This document shows, piece after piece, positions 28,921-39,000 of a DNA stretch of 39,125 bases (the first letter of the stretch is position 1; each line of letters opens with the position of its first letter). Origin of the DNA: Candidatus Nomurabacteria bacterium (lineage in GTDB: Bacteria > Patescibacteriota > Minisyncoccia > Phycocordibacterales > UBA9973); contig JAHFNH010000003.1 in assembly GCA_023267435.1 (NCBI GenBank), positions 76,717 to 115,841 of the forward strand, written 5' to 3'. A program made the position numbers and the translations under genes. A model generated the notes under the pieces. That model had not been told where the DNA came from and did no database searches. It saw nothing but the letters and a program-made list of their open reading frames with translations.

Positions 28921-30876
28921 TTAATTGAGTGGCAAAGAGACAAAGAAAATGGTCTTGCCTTTTTCAGAATCAAACCAAATTTTTCCGCCAAGAATATTTA
29001 CATATTCATGGCAAATAAATAATCCCAAACCCGCACCAACAATTTCAGTCGTATCAAAATTATTACCTCTAAAAAACTTGGTAAATATTATGCTTTGCTG
29101 TTCAGGAGGAATGCCAATGCCATTATCCTTAAACGATAAAATAATATTCTTTTTATTTTCATCTATCGAAACTCTAATATCTATCTCTCCTTCGGGTTTA
29201 TTGTAATTAATAGCGTTTTCAATCAATTCAATAAAAACCTGTTCGAGAAGCTTCGGATCTGTCTTGATCTCAGCTAAATATGAAATGCCTTCTGTCTTAA
29301 TGATTATGTTAGATTTGTCTGCTTTTTCTTTTAAAGAACTGACAGCTGTTTCAAACAAATTCGCCAAATTTACATTTTTATAAGACGGCAAAATATTTTT
29401 TTGATCAATTATCGAAACAGTATAAAGCTGAGAAACAAGCTTTTGCGTGCTCTTTATCGACTGGTGGGCAATATTCAGCTTATCCTTAATTTTAACCATA
29501 TCTTTTTCTTCTATCGCCTGATCTATGCTCCATAATGCCTTAGTGACAGGAGTATTTAGTTGATGAGAAGCATAAGCAAAATCAGATTTAAGTGTCCTGC
29601 TTTCTTTCTCTTCGGAAGAATTTCTGAAAACAATTATTGCGCCTGTTACATTTCCAGCATCGTCAAAGACCGGCGCGGCGCTATCACCGACAGGTATGTC
29701 ATTGCCAGCTTTGTCGACAAAAAATGAAGGATTTTTCATAAAAATAACCTTACCAAAAAGCATCGCGTCTTCTATGAAAGAAATATTTTCTGAACGATCT
29801 TTTTCATGCATAAATTTTATGAATTTTCTAAGCGGTTGACCGATCACTTCCTGCTCTTGCCAGCCAGTGAGCAAAGTTGCAGCATTGTTGAATAAAGTAA
29901 CATTCCATTCCCTGTCGATGGCAACAACCCCGTCTCCAATACTAGCTAACAGTATTTCATTTTTTTTCTTTTCTTGAATTAATTTTTCATCAGCTAATTG
30001 ACGCATTTTTTCTAATTCATAAAGCACAGAACCTATCCACCAAATAAATGGGAAAAGTACCATAATGATACCAACAATAGAAAGGGACATTGAAAATTCA
30101 TGCGGAAATATTCCTCTTCTTCTAAGAAGAATATCTAAATATCCAAAAAGGGACGGAAAAAAGAAGGCTGGAGGAATTAATTTACGTGTAACAATTCCAG
30201 CAGTAGTTTCTGTTGATAGAAAAATCATCAATCCTTGATCAGGAAAACTAAACAACATTCCAACAGACAAAAGCATAAAGGAAATTGCGGTGTTTAATGC
30301 CATAGGAATATAATTAACAATTCCAATAAAATTTTTCACGCCATATAAATATCCTAAAAAGGCAAGAAAACCTATAAAAAAAGAAATTACAGAAAATAAT
30401 TGTGCATATTTTTTATCATTTTTTTTATAAAGTAAAATTAACGATATTCCAGCAATTAAAAAACTTAGAGCTGTATTAGGAGCCATACGATTTGTCTGAC
30501 CCGTTACCAGAGCCTCTGCATTTAATTGTTGGCTAAAAAAATAGTTGTCTAAATGAATATCTTTGTTTAATAAGACTCCACTAAATTTTAACAAACCAAT
30601 AAAGAAAACTAATAATGCACAAGTTAACCCAACATAAAAAATAACCTTCTTCCCCTTTTCATTAGTGCAACACATAAGAGATATCCCAGAAAGAATGAAA
30701 GCAATAGCAGTAAGAGGATTCATGGATACTAAACCAGAAAACACAGACTTCATGAATTGGTTATCTAAAAAATAGCCCAAAATAACGGAACTACCCAAAA
30801 AAACAACAACAATACCTAAAAAAAATGAAACTCTTTTAAATAAAGTGACAAAATTTTTGTTGTTTCTTTCAATCAT
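28921..30876 (-). CDS. Multi-TM membrane histidine kinase with PAS domain
   Basis: N-terminal polytopic region, PAS (ILLASIGDGVVAIDREWNVTLFNNAATLLTGW), H-box FAYASHQLNTPVTKALW, ATPase ELIENAINYN, DNGIGIPPEQQSIIFTKF, GAGLGLFICHEYV. Confidence 0.94.
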   Translation of the reverse strand: MIERNNKNFVTLFKRVSFFLGIVVVFLGSSVILGYFLDNQFMKSVFSGLVSMNPLTAIAFILSGISLMCCTNEKGKKVIFYVGLTCALLVFFIGLLKFSGVLLNKDIHLDNYFFSQQLNAEALVTGQTNRMAPNTALSFLIAGISLILLYKKNDKKYAQLFSVISFFIGFLAFLGYLYGVKNFIGIVNYIPMALNTAISFMLLSVGMLFSFPDQGLMIFLSTETTAGIVTRKLIPPAFFFPSLFGYLDILLRRRGIFPHEFSMSLSIVGIIMVLFPFIWWIGSVLYELEKMRQLADEKLIQEKKKNEILLASIGDGVVAIDREWNVTLFNNAATLLTGWQEQEVIGQPLRKFIKFMHEKDRSENISFIEDAMLFGKVIFMKNPSFFVDKAGNDIPVGDSAAPVFDDAGNVTGAIIVFRNSSEEKESRTLKSDFAYASHQLNTPVTKALWSIDQAIEEKDMVKIKDKLNIAHQSIKSTQKLVSQLYTVSIIDQKNILPSYKNVNLANLFETAVSSLKEKADKSNIIIKTEGISYLAEIKTDPKLLEQVFIELIENAINYNKPEGEIDIRVSIDENKKNIILSFKDNGIGIPPEQQSIIFTKFFRGNNFDTTEIVGAGLGLFICHEYVNILGGKIWFDSEKGKTIFFVSLPLN

Positions 30877-30882
30877 TTTTCT

Positions 30883-30891
30883 ATTATATCA
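30883..30891 (-). promoter_or_regulatory. Putative extended -10 promoter of the membrane kinase
   Basis: Minus-strand TGATATAAT, 6 nt upstream of the ATG at 30876. Confidence 0.55.
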
Positions 30892-30928
30892 AAAAACGTG
30901 GCAAAAAAGAAAATATATTCAAAAATTG

Positions 30929-31017
30929 CGGAGCCGGGGAGATTCGAACTCCCGAGGGGTTTTGAAGCCCCTGCCTCTTTAGCAAAGAGGTACGTTAGAC
31001 CACTCTGACACGGCTCC
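30929..31017 (-). tRNA. tRNA-Ser (anticodon GCT)
   Basis: Acceptor stem ggagccg/cggctcc, anticodon stem-loop CCTCTTTGCTAAAGAGG, long variable arm, T-arm GGGAGTTCGAATCTCCC. Confidence 0.95.
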
Positions 31018-31062
31018 TGACCCAGATACTTTATCACACTTTCTCAATTTTTATAAATTAGT

Positions 31063-31455
31063 TTATTTTGCACTATTCAAATGCTTTTTAACTCTTTCGA
31101 CAATATGATTCAAATCAGTTTGTCCTTTCATAATGTATTCCAATATATTGTACTCGGAGACTTTTTTAAGCGTATCGACTCCCGCAGAAACAGAGACGAC
31201 AACCACCGGAATATTTTTATAATTCTCGTTGTTTTTAATAATTTCCAAGAATTTCAATCCGCCCATGCCAGGCATAAGCAGATCAAGCCAGATCAAATCA
31301 ATAGGTTTGGTCTTTTCCAAGACTTGCAACGCTTCCTCTCCAGAGCTTGCAGTAATAGTATCAAAACCATCTTTTTCCAGCTTGTGCGTAATCACATGCA
31401 AAAGGCTTGGTTCATCTTCAACAACGAGTATTAATTTTTTTATTTCCTTGGCCAT
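31063..31455 (-). CDS. Stand-alone REC response regulator
   Basis: LILVVEDEPSLLHVI, DLIWLDLLMPGMGGLKFL, VVVVSVSAG, EYIMKGQ; no output domain. Confidence 0.92.
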   Translation of the reverse strand: MAKEIKKLILVVEDEPSLLHVITHKLEKDGFDTITASSGEEALQVLEKTKPIDLIWLDLLMPGMGGLKFLEIIKNNENYKNIPVVVVSVSAGVDTLKKVSEYNILEYIMKGQTDLNHIVERVKKHLNSAK

Positions 31456-31475
31456 ATATTTTTAATTATGAATAA

Positions 31476-33146
31476 TCAAGACAATAATCCCACTTCGCCT
31501 TTTTTCGACTGCATACCAGACAAAGGAATAGTAAAATAAAAAGTTGTTCCTTTTCCCTCTTCTGATTCGAACCATATTTTTCCATTCCACATTTCCACGA
31601 CAGAACGCGCCAAATTGAGACCCAATCCAGTGCCACTGGGAACAGTTGAAACAGCATTATCGGCGCGGTGAAATTTCTCAAAAATTTTACTCTGAGCATT
31701 CTTAGGAATACCAATGCCATTATCTTTAATCATAAAGATTGCTTGTTCTTTATCACCGACTATCTCTTTTTTCAAAGAGATATCAATCTTGCCGCCATCC
31801 GGAGTGTAGTTTAAAGAATTGGAAATCAAATTTAGTATTGCCTGCCTTAAAAATTCAGTACCCAATTTTATTTTCGGCAATTTTGGATCAGCAATAAAAT
31901 TAACTTTTAAGTGTTTTTTATTTGCAAGATTCTTCAATTGCTCCAATATTTCATCAGTTATACTTTTTACATCAGTCATTTCTGTTTCAATATTAACTCT
32001 GCCGGCTTCAAGTCTACTAATAGCAAGTAATGCGCCGATCAAATCAAGTAAGCGAACTGACCCCTTGTGTAAATCTTCCATAAAACCAACTTGCTTATCG
32101 GTCAATTTACCAATGTCACCTGACAGAAATAATTCAGAGACCCAACGGAGTGTTGTAAGAGGTGTACGTAGCTGATGCGAAACTATGGAGATAAAGCTGT
32201 TTTTTGCCTTGTCTAAATCTTTTTCTTCGGTCAAATCCCAGAAAATCACAACTGCGCTGGTAACACCATTTTCTACGAGAGGTGTTATCGCCAAACCGAC
32301 TGGAAATCTTTTATCAGCAGAAGTTTGGAAATAAATATTATCTTCTATGTTTGCATAAATTGTCTGGCCAGTCTCAAACATTTTTACAACTGGAATGTCT
32401 TTTTCATCAAGTAGAATATCTCCTTTTAATGTTGTAATTATGTTTTTTACATTGCGTCCGATAGCGTTATCAACCGAAACACCTAAAAGGTCTTGAGCTT
32501 TGTTGTTTAATAAAGAAATTTTGTAATCTTTGTTAATAATCAAAAGCCCTTCTCCCATTGAAGAAATAATCGCCTTTGAATAATCGCTCTCTTCTTGAGC
32601 TCTTCTTTCCGATTCTTTACTATCTTCTAAGATGTTATAGAGAGCATTTTTGGTATCTTCAATTTTCTTTAGATAATCCTGTCTTTCTCCCTCTTTTGTT
32701 TTTTCATAAGTGACATCACGGGATAAAAACAAAACGTATTCCACTTTTCCTTTTTCATTTTTTACAGGCTCAAAACTGCTCTGACACCATTCACCTTTGG
32801 AAGTGCCGGCAACATGCTCTATTTCAAAACTACTCGACTCTCCTTTTTCTAATGCCAATTTCATGGCATCTTTTATTTTTTGATGGTATCTTTTTTCAAT
32901 GCACTCAAAATAATTCCATTTTTTTATTTCTTCGTCAGTCTTATCAGTTAAAAAATGCTCTTCTCGGCCATTTTTGTTTATCGAGATCAAATCGCCATTT
33001 TTATCGAACCATTTAATACAAAGAGGAGTGGTATCTAAAAGAGTTCGGAACATTTTTTCCCTTTCTTTTAATTCCAAACATATTTTCTCGTTTTCTTCTA
33101 AACGCTTTTCTAGGGAATCCTTGTTTTTATGGAAAAAATTAAACAT
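31476..33146 (-). CDS. PAS-PAS histidine kinase without TM segments
   Basis: Two PAS-like regions, H-box FISIVSHQLRTPLTTLRWVSELFL, NLISNSLNYTPDGG, DNGIGIP, GTGLGLNLARSVVEMW. Confidence 0.94.
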   Translation of the reverse strand: MFNFFHKNKDSLEKRLEENEKICLELKEREKMFRTLLDTTPLCIKWFDKNGDLISINKNGREEHFLTDKTDEEIKKWNYFECIEKRYHQKIKDAMKLALEKGESSSFEIEHVAGTSKGEWCQSSFEPVKNEKGKVEYVLFLSRDVTYEKTKEGERQDYLKKIEDTKNALYNILEDSKESERRAQEESDYSKAIISSMGEGLLIINKDYKISLLNNKAQDLLGVSVDNAIGRNVKNIITTLKGDILLDEKDIPVVKMFETGQTIYANIEDNIYFQTSADKRFPVGLAITPLVENGVTSAVVIFWDLTEEKDLDKAKNSFISIVSHQLRTPLTTLRWVSELFLSGDIGKLTDKQVGFMEDLHKGSVRLLDLIGALLAISRLEAGRVNIETEMTDVKSITDEILEQLKNLANKKHLKVNFIADPKLPKIKLGTEFLRQAILNLISNSLNYTPDGGKIDISLKKEIVGDKEQAIFMIKDNGIGIPKNAQSKIFEKFHRADNAVSTVPSGTGLGLNLARSVVEMWNGKIWFESEEGKGTTFYFTIPLSGMQSKKGEVGLLS

Positions 33147-33972
33147 TTATTTTATTTTTCAATTCTTCCAGCTCTTTTTTTAGTTCAATCATTTTATATT
33201 CCCTGTCGACAGTCAATTCATGGAATCTTTCTAATTCTTCTATTTTTCCCTGCAACTCTTTTGTCCTATCAGAAACTTTTTGCTCTAAATTAAATGAATA
33301 ATCTTTAATTTTTTTATTTTGTTTACCGAATGAATAACGCAACAACCAAAATATAATAATAAGAGATCCTAGTATAGTACCCCAAACAAAAACATAAAGC
33401 CTTCTAATGAAAGAAACTATATCTGAAGTATCAAAATAAACTTCCACCACACCTATCTTTTCATTGTTACCACTGATATATACGGGTGTATAAATTTCCA
33501 AAAGATTCTGAGAATTAAATTCTTTGAGAATGTCTGAATCTACCGATTTAACAAGCTGTCCTCCTTTTATGGTTTCCAAAACATCATCAGTCTCGTGTTT
33601 CTTACCTATATCTCCATTCAAAACATTCAAGTCAGTCCAAATTAAAATAGAATCTTTGTCGTAAATGTTAATGGCAGCAGTTTTAGGTATGGTCAGTTTT
33701 ACAGCATCCACAAAAGAACTCAGATGTTTTTGTGAATCATCGCTCTGCCAATCTAAAAAATATTTCAGATCATTAATATACACAGTGCTCTCTGAGTGCA
33801 CTGAAGATGTCACGGGATCAGTTTTAATACTGTAAACAAATCTATCTATGGCATTTGAAAAAAAGAATGTAAAAACAATACCGATAAATATAACAATACC
33901 GAGAATAATAAAAACTATAGTAGTAGAATTCACCCCTTGTTTGGCTTCTTTTTTAAAACTAAAGAAATTCAT
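33139..33972 (-). CDS. Membrane sensor module (two TMs with Cache-like extracytoplasmic domain) ending in a coiled-coil linker; lacks a kinase core
   Basis: N-terminal TM, about 160-aa extracytoplasmic region, second TM, then SDRTKELQGKIEELERFHELTVDREYKMIELKKELEELK, a linker typical of histidine kinases. Confidence 0.8.
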   Translation of the reverse strand: MNFFSFKKEAKQGVNSTTIVFIILGIVIFIGIVFTFFFSNAIDRFVYSIKTDPVTSSVHSESTVYINDLKYFLDWQSDDSQKHLSSFVDAVKLTIPKTAAINIYDKDSILIWTDLNVLNGDIGKKHETDDVLETIKGGQLVKSVDSDILKEFNSQNLLEIYTPVYISGNNEKIGVVEVYFDTSDIVSFIRRLYVFVWGTILGSLIIIFWLLRYSFGKQNKKIKDYSFNLEQKVSDRTKELQGKIEELERFHELTVDREYKMIELKKELEELKNKINV

Positions 33973-33978
33973 TTTTTC

Positions 33979-34338
33979 TTATTTTCCTTTAAGGATTACC
34001 ATTTTTACCTTGTCTATGATTTCATTGACTGGATGCTCGCTTTTTACAAAATAGTCTACCGCTCCGAGCTTCAAGCCTTTCTTAATGCTCTCATCATCAC
34101 CGAGATTACTGGTAATTATAACCGGCACATTATCCCCCTCTATTCCTTTTAGAACTTCAAAACCATCTTTTTTAGGCAACATCAAATCAAGCAAAATAAC
34201 ATCTGGTTTCCAGTTTTTAATATCATCAAGAGCATCTTCGCCATCAGTCGCAATCTTGGTTGAAAAACCGGCTTTTTTGAATTTTTCTTCAAGCACTTTT
34301 GCTAAAACATCTTCATCTTCTACTATAAGTATTTTCAT
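33979..34338 (-). CDS. Stand-alone REC response regulator
   Basis: KILIVEDEDVLAKVL, DVILLDLMLPKKDGFEVL, VPVIITSNLGD, DYFVKSEHPV; no output domain. Confidence 0.92.
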   Translation of the reverse strand: MKILIVEDEDVLAKVLEEKFKKAGFSTKIATDGEDALDDIKNWKPDVILLDLMLPKKDGFEVLKGIEGDNVPVIITSNLGDDESIKKGLKLGAVDYFVKSEHPVNEIIDKVKMVILKGK

Positions 34339-34349
34339 ATTATTATATA

Positions 34350-36083
34350 TTATCCTATTTCTTCTATATTTTCAAGCACGTAATTCTTTGCTTTCTCAAT
34401 ATTACCATCAATCTTCTTGAGTGTGTAGTTAACATTTATTTCGACATCCTTGCCTGGAGCTTCACCGTTAACTTTATGTTCTTTAATTATAGATGCTATG
34501 TCTTTCTCGATATTAACAAGGATAGCATTCACATCTCTCTCAGCAATTATAATACGGTTATGCCTTTGTTTTTCAGCAAGATTTCTTAAAACCCAACCGG
34601 AAAAGAACGAGATTCCAAAAAACAGAATTAGAATAACCAGAAGGCCTTGATATGTGACATTTAATTTACCCAATACCAAAACAGGCCTTTCGGTAACGCT
34701 AATGCTGTCAGATTTTACTGGAAAGCTCAATGCGCCACGATTATCCTTCGCAGTAATTTCAACAATATAAGAACCTTTTTTAAGAGACTGATCAATGCTG
34801 ACAGACCAAAAGCCTTTTTCATTGGATGATACTTCTCCTTTAAATATACTTTCCCCCGACTCTAATTTAAGATTATAAAGTATCGTTGATGAAGGAAAAG
34901 AAGAACCATTTAAGGACAATCCGCCCTCTCCGATAAATATATTGCGGTTAATAAAAAGTATTTCCGGCGATTGAATTGGCAAAATTTCAAGATCTAATCT
35001 GCCTTCTGTAATATTGCCAGCCTTATCTCTGGCATCAACAACGACCTGATGCTTGCCTGGTGCAACTGGTTTGAACACATAAGAAGTTTTTTGAGTTTTA
35101 ACTTCTTCCTTACCGTCAATTAATATTTGATAATAATCGATACCTGAAAATTGATCACTGGAAGAAAATTTAATCTCAGGTGTTGGATTATCAGAAACAG
35201 GATCACCTGTTATTTCTACTTTAAATGGTAATGGTGGAAGAGCATCAATCAATATCTTGTAATGATTGGTAACACCCCAGCCGATATTATTCTTAAACCT
35301 AACATGCAAGTACCAAACTCCATTTGAAAGAGCCTTGAATGTCTTATTATCGAAAAGCCCTTCTGATTTTGTGGGATCTGTATTTGGAATTTTATCAAGA
35401 GAAGATGCAATATCGGTCACATCTTTAGGCAAATTCCAATTAGCTGAAAAATCTGAAACTGTATCATACCAACTGCCTGAATTGGGATAAAGTAAAACGT
35501 TTAAAACTGGCTTCGTAGGCAATGAAGCAGCAATTTCAGCCGCACGCGTGATCTGAGCCTGCGCCGCTTTATTCACCTCTGATTTACTTAGAACAGAAAA
35601 AGAAACTCCTTTACTGATAGAGAGAACATTCGCACCGGAACCATCAGCTGCACTGATGGCAGTATCGGAGAAAACTAAACTAGCATCACCATTGCCTATC
35701 ACTTTAAATTTAATTCGAAGCACTTGCAGTGATTTACCCGAATAACCGCTGATCGTCGAACCACCAACAAAAGAAACATTTCCTAGAGTATTATCAAAAG
35801 AAGGTTCCGTCAACCAAAAATTAAAAGTGGAATCAGTCTTATCAAGAGTATCAACTTTTAAAATATCAGTTGGAAATTTAATGGTAGCTTGTGCAGCGTT
35901 AATGCTCACGTCTTCACTATCAATCTTAACATCAACAGTCAGAGTATCCCCTACTACCGGATTTGCTTTGTCGGTAAACATTCCTAAACTAGCCGCTTCG
36001 GTAATGGCTGGTCTAAAAAATACAGCAAATATGATGATTGCAACTAATGAGAACTGAACAAAAATTGATTTGTAATTATTCAT
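34350..36083 (-). CDS. Secreted, membrane-anchored protein with an N-terminal cohesin-like domain, Ig-like domains and a C-terminal TM
   Basis: Signal peptide; NPVVGDTLTVDVKIDSEDVSINAAQATIKFPTDILKVD...LQVLRIKFKVIGNGDASLVFSDTAISAADGSGANVLSISKGVSFSV is cohesin-like; TM GLLVILILFFGISFFSGWVL and a cytoplasmic charged tail. Confidence 0.78.
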   Translation of the reverse strand: MNNYKSIFVQFSLVAIIIFAVFFRPAITEAASLGMFTDKANPVVGDTLTVDVKIDSEDVSINAAQATIKFPTDILKVDTLDKTDSTFNFWLTEPSFDNTLGNVSFVGGSTISGYSGKSLQVLRIKFKVIGNGDASLVFSDTAISAADGSGANVLSISKGVSFSVLSKSEVNKAAQAQITRAAEIAASLPTKPVLNVLLYPNSGSWYDTVSDFSANWNLPKDVTDIASSLDKIPNTDPTKSEGLFDNKTFKALSNGVWYLHVRFKNNIGWGVTNHYKILIDALPPLPFKVEITGDPVSDNPTPEIKFSSSDQFSGIDYYQILIDGKEEVKTQKTSYVFKPVAPGKHQVVVDARDKAGNITEGRLDLEILPIQSPEILFINRNIFIGEGGLSLNGSSFPSSTILYNLKLESGESIFKGEVSSNEKGFWSVSIDQSLKKGSYIVEITAKDNRGALSFPVKSDSISVTERPVLVLGKLNVTYQGLLVILILFFGISFFSGWVLRNLAEKQRHNRIIIAERDVNAILVNIEKDIASIIKEHKVNGEAPGKDVEINVNYTLKKIDGNIEKAKNYVLENIEEIG

Positions 36084-36099
36084 TAATAGATGAATTTAA

Positions 36100-39000
36100 T
36101 TATTTTTTAATTGCTTGCAAAAGCTTACTAAAATCTCCTTGATCTATTGTACCATTTTTATTGAAATCAAATTTCTTTATCTGTGAATCCGATAATTTTC
36201 CACCAGTCTTTTCATATAGAAAAGTTGCATTGAAGGCTGAAACATCTGCAAGATTAACTTTGCCATCTTTATTCGTATCCACCTGCGGTATTCTAGTCTT
36301 CACAATCTGGAAGGATTGTTCAAGTGATTTTCCTTTCAAACCATCTACAACATAGAATGTGTGCTGGCCGTCAGACAGGTCATTGGCAGAAACCTGAATT
36401 TCGTAAGAATCATCTGCTTTTATATTGGTCTTCTTGTACATTTTACCATCAATATATAAGGTTATAGTCTTATCTTTTGCATAACCTCGGATGTAAGTAA
36501 AGAATGCAAAGTGGTCATCAGAAATCGAAACTGTCGGAGGAATGTTGGCGCTTTTTACATTAATATTTCCCTCTTTGTCATTATTGTAAAGCATAAATGG
36601 AGCACTGTTGCCATTTACATCGGTATATTGAATTCCAAAAGCTGGGAAATTAGCTGGTATATTTTCTTTTTTAATTACGAATGATCCATCCTGATTAGGC
36701 TTAACTGCAAGACCCAAGGGGACTAAATTAGTGGTTGAGCTGTCTGAAACATTAACACCGAAAACATTAATTGTTCCTCCTGTAACTGATGCAGATTTAC
36801 CCGCTATAAAGATATCTGCTGTTGAAGTATTTGTTGGTGTTGTTGAAGATTCATTTGAAATTGAACCGCCTCCACCTCCGCAAGTTCGGAAAGTAACTGA
36901 AGCTGAATCAGGCATGATTTTTCCAGTATCTACATCTACTAAAGAAACAGTGATAATTTCAGCGTTAGCATCAGCAATATTTGTCTGATAAAAACCACCA
37001 GAAAGATGTACTGGAAGACTGTTTGGTGTAGCTGAACCAGTGACAGCTAAAGTCACATTTCCATCAAGAAGAGTATCAGCATGTCCGGCATTATCTACCG
37101 CCTGAAGAGTGACTTTCACAACGTTGGTTGTACATACATCATTATTATCCAAGTTCATATCAATACGAGTTGAGATGATAGGGGTAGGGCTCGCGGTAAT
37201 ATTAAAACTACCACTTGAAATTGACGGATCAGAACTTGCAGCGGTAATTACAGAATCTCCTGGCAGAGCATCTGTATATTGAAAACCGACAGACGAAGAT
37301 CCTCCTGGGATTGTTACAGAATTAGGATTGAAAGAAGCGCTACCTGAACTTGAAGACAAATTAACTTGATTTGAACCGGAAGTAATTTCCACATCAGATG
37401 CATTTAATCTTGTAACTATACAATTTACAAAAGTACTGACTGTGAAAGTGGAAGCAACGCAACTGGTTGTGAGTTTAGTTACAGGTTGATTCGAATCAAT
37501 TTCAAAAGAAGGAATTGGAAGGAGTGTACTTGGATTTCCGGCTGTGTCTGTAACTAGGATTGTACAATTTGAATAAGTTCCATTTGGAAGCGCACCGAAA
37601 GTTACAATATTATCCCCTACTATAGCTAGAGCTGGTGAAGCTGTTCCACAAGAACCGCCGTAAGTAATATTTCCTGCTTCGTTTGAATGAAAAGTATAAC
37701 TTGGAGTCGTATCGTTAGATAATACTGAAACAGGTGTAACCCCACTTAGTGTCGGTCCAGTAATATCATAAGTAATATGAAGATTTGTAAGCAAGTTTCC
37801 ATTGTTGGCACTATCGTGTGCAGCATCAGCAGGAATTGTTATCGTGACTGTTCCTTCAGTTGGAGAAGTTATATCAAAAGTATAACTAGATCCGCTGCCG
37901 GCAAAATTGGTCACTGTTCCAGAGTTAAGATTTATATCGCTTGAATCAAAATCAGTAACACTTGCACTTAAATTAACTGTCACTGGTATCGGAGCAGTTT
38001 TTGTAATACTGGATGCAACTATTGCTACTGTTAAGGCTGATTTGTTTATGTCGTAAACATCACCGCCAACGAATGGAATATTGGATATATTATTACCAGT
38101 AGCGTCTGCTATTGTCGCCGTGCCTGAAACATCGAGGCGAATTGTTCCATCACCAGTACCAGTATCCACTGTAACCGTCACTGATGAACCGGAGCTAGCA
38201 CTAACTCCCGTCACAGAAGCACCAGCAAGGGCACCTGTTCCTGTTATAGAAAAATCATCCGTTGCAATACCTGAGACTGATTCAGAAAAAACAACATTGA
38301 AGTTCACACTTTGAGCGTTGGTTGGACTTGAACCTGTTTTGGTAATAGAACTTACTGTTGGTATTACGGTATCGACAGTCCAAGTAAATTCGACTGGTGT
38401 CGGATCAACATTACCTACACCGTCAATCGCTCTAACTAAGAATGTGTGGCTAGTACTGGAAAGAGATGAGTAAGCTTGAGGGCTGGTACAAGGAGCATAA
38501 CTGCCAGCATCTAATTTACACTGGAAAGTTCCAGCTTTACTTGAAGAGAAATCAAAGGACGCACTTGATGAATTGGATATGATTGATGGAGAAGATGTGA
38601 TACTTGTATCTGGTGAAACTGTATCAGTTGTTATAGAAGAAACGTTTGTTGTTGAAACAACTTGAGTTCCAGCGTTTGTTGCGAGATCAGAAAAATCTAT
38701 CGTGAAGGTGACTGCTCCGCTCGTATCAGTGGCATCGACAATATATGAAGCTGTCCAATTATCTCCACTTGGATTATTTATTGAAACACTATTTGATACA
38801 CTTGCTCCGCCTGATTTGAAAATAACAGTTGGAGAATTTATTGCCTCATCCGCAGTAAAGGAAAGAGTTATTCGATCACCGGGTTTAGCCGAAGCGGTAT
38901 TTGCATTGTTTGAAATGATAGTAACTGAAGTTAATGTTGGAGGAGTAGTGTCTAGATTGATTGCAAAACTGGCAGTCACAGAAATGTTTGCAAGAACATT

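Noticed and set aside
31466-31720. 84-aa ORF overlapping the histidine kinase C-terminus on the same strand
   Set aside because: Alternate-frame shadow of a well-supported kinase gene with no recognisable motifs
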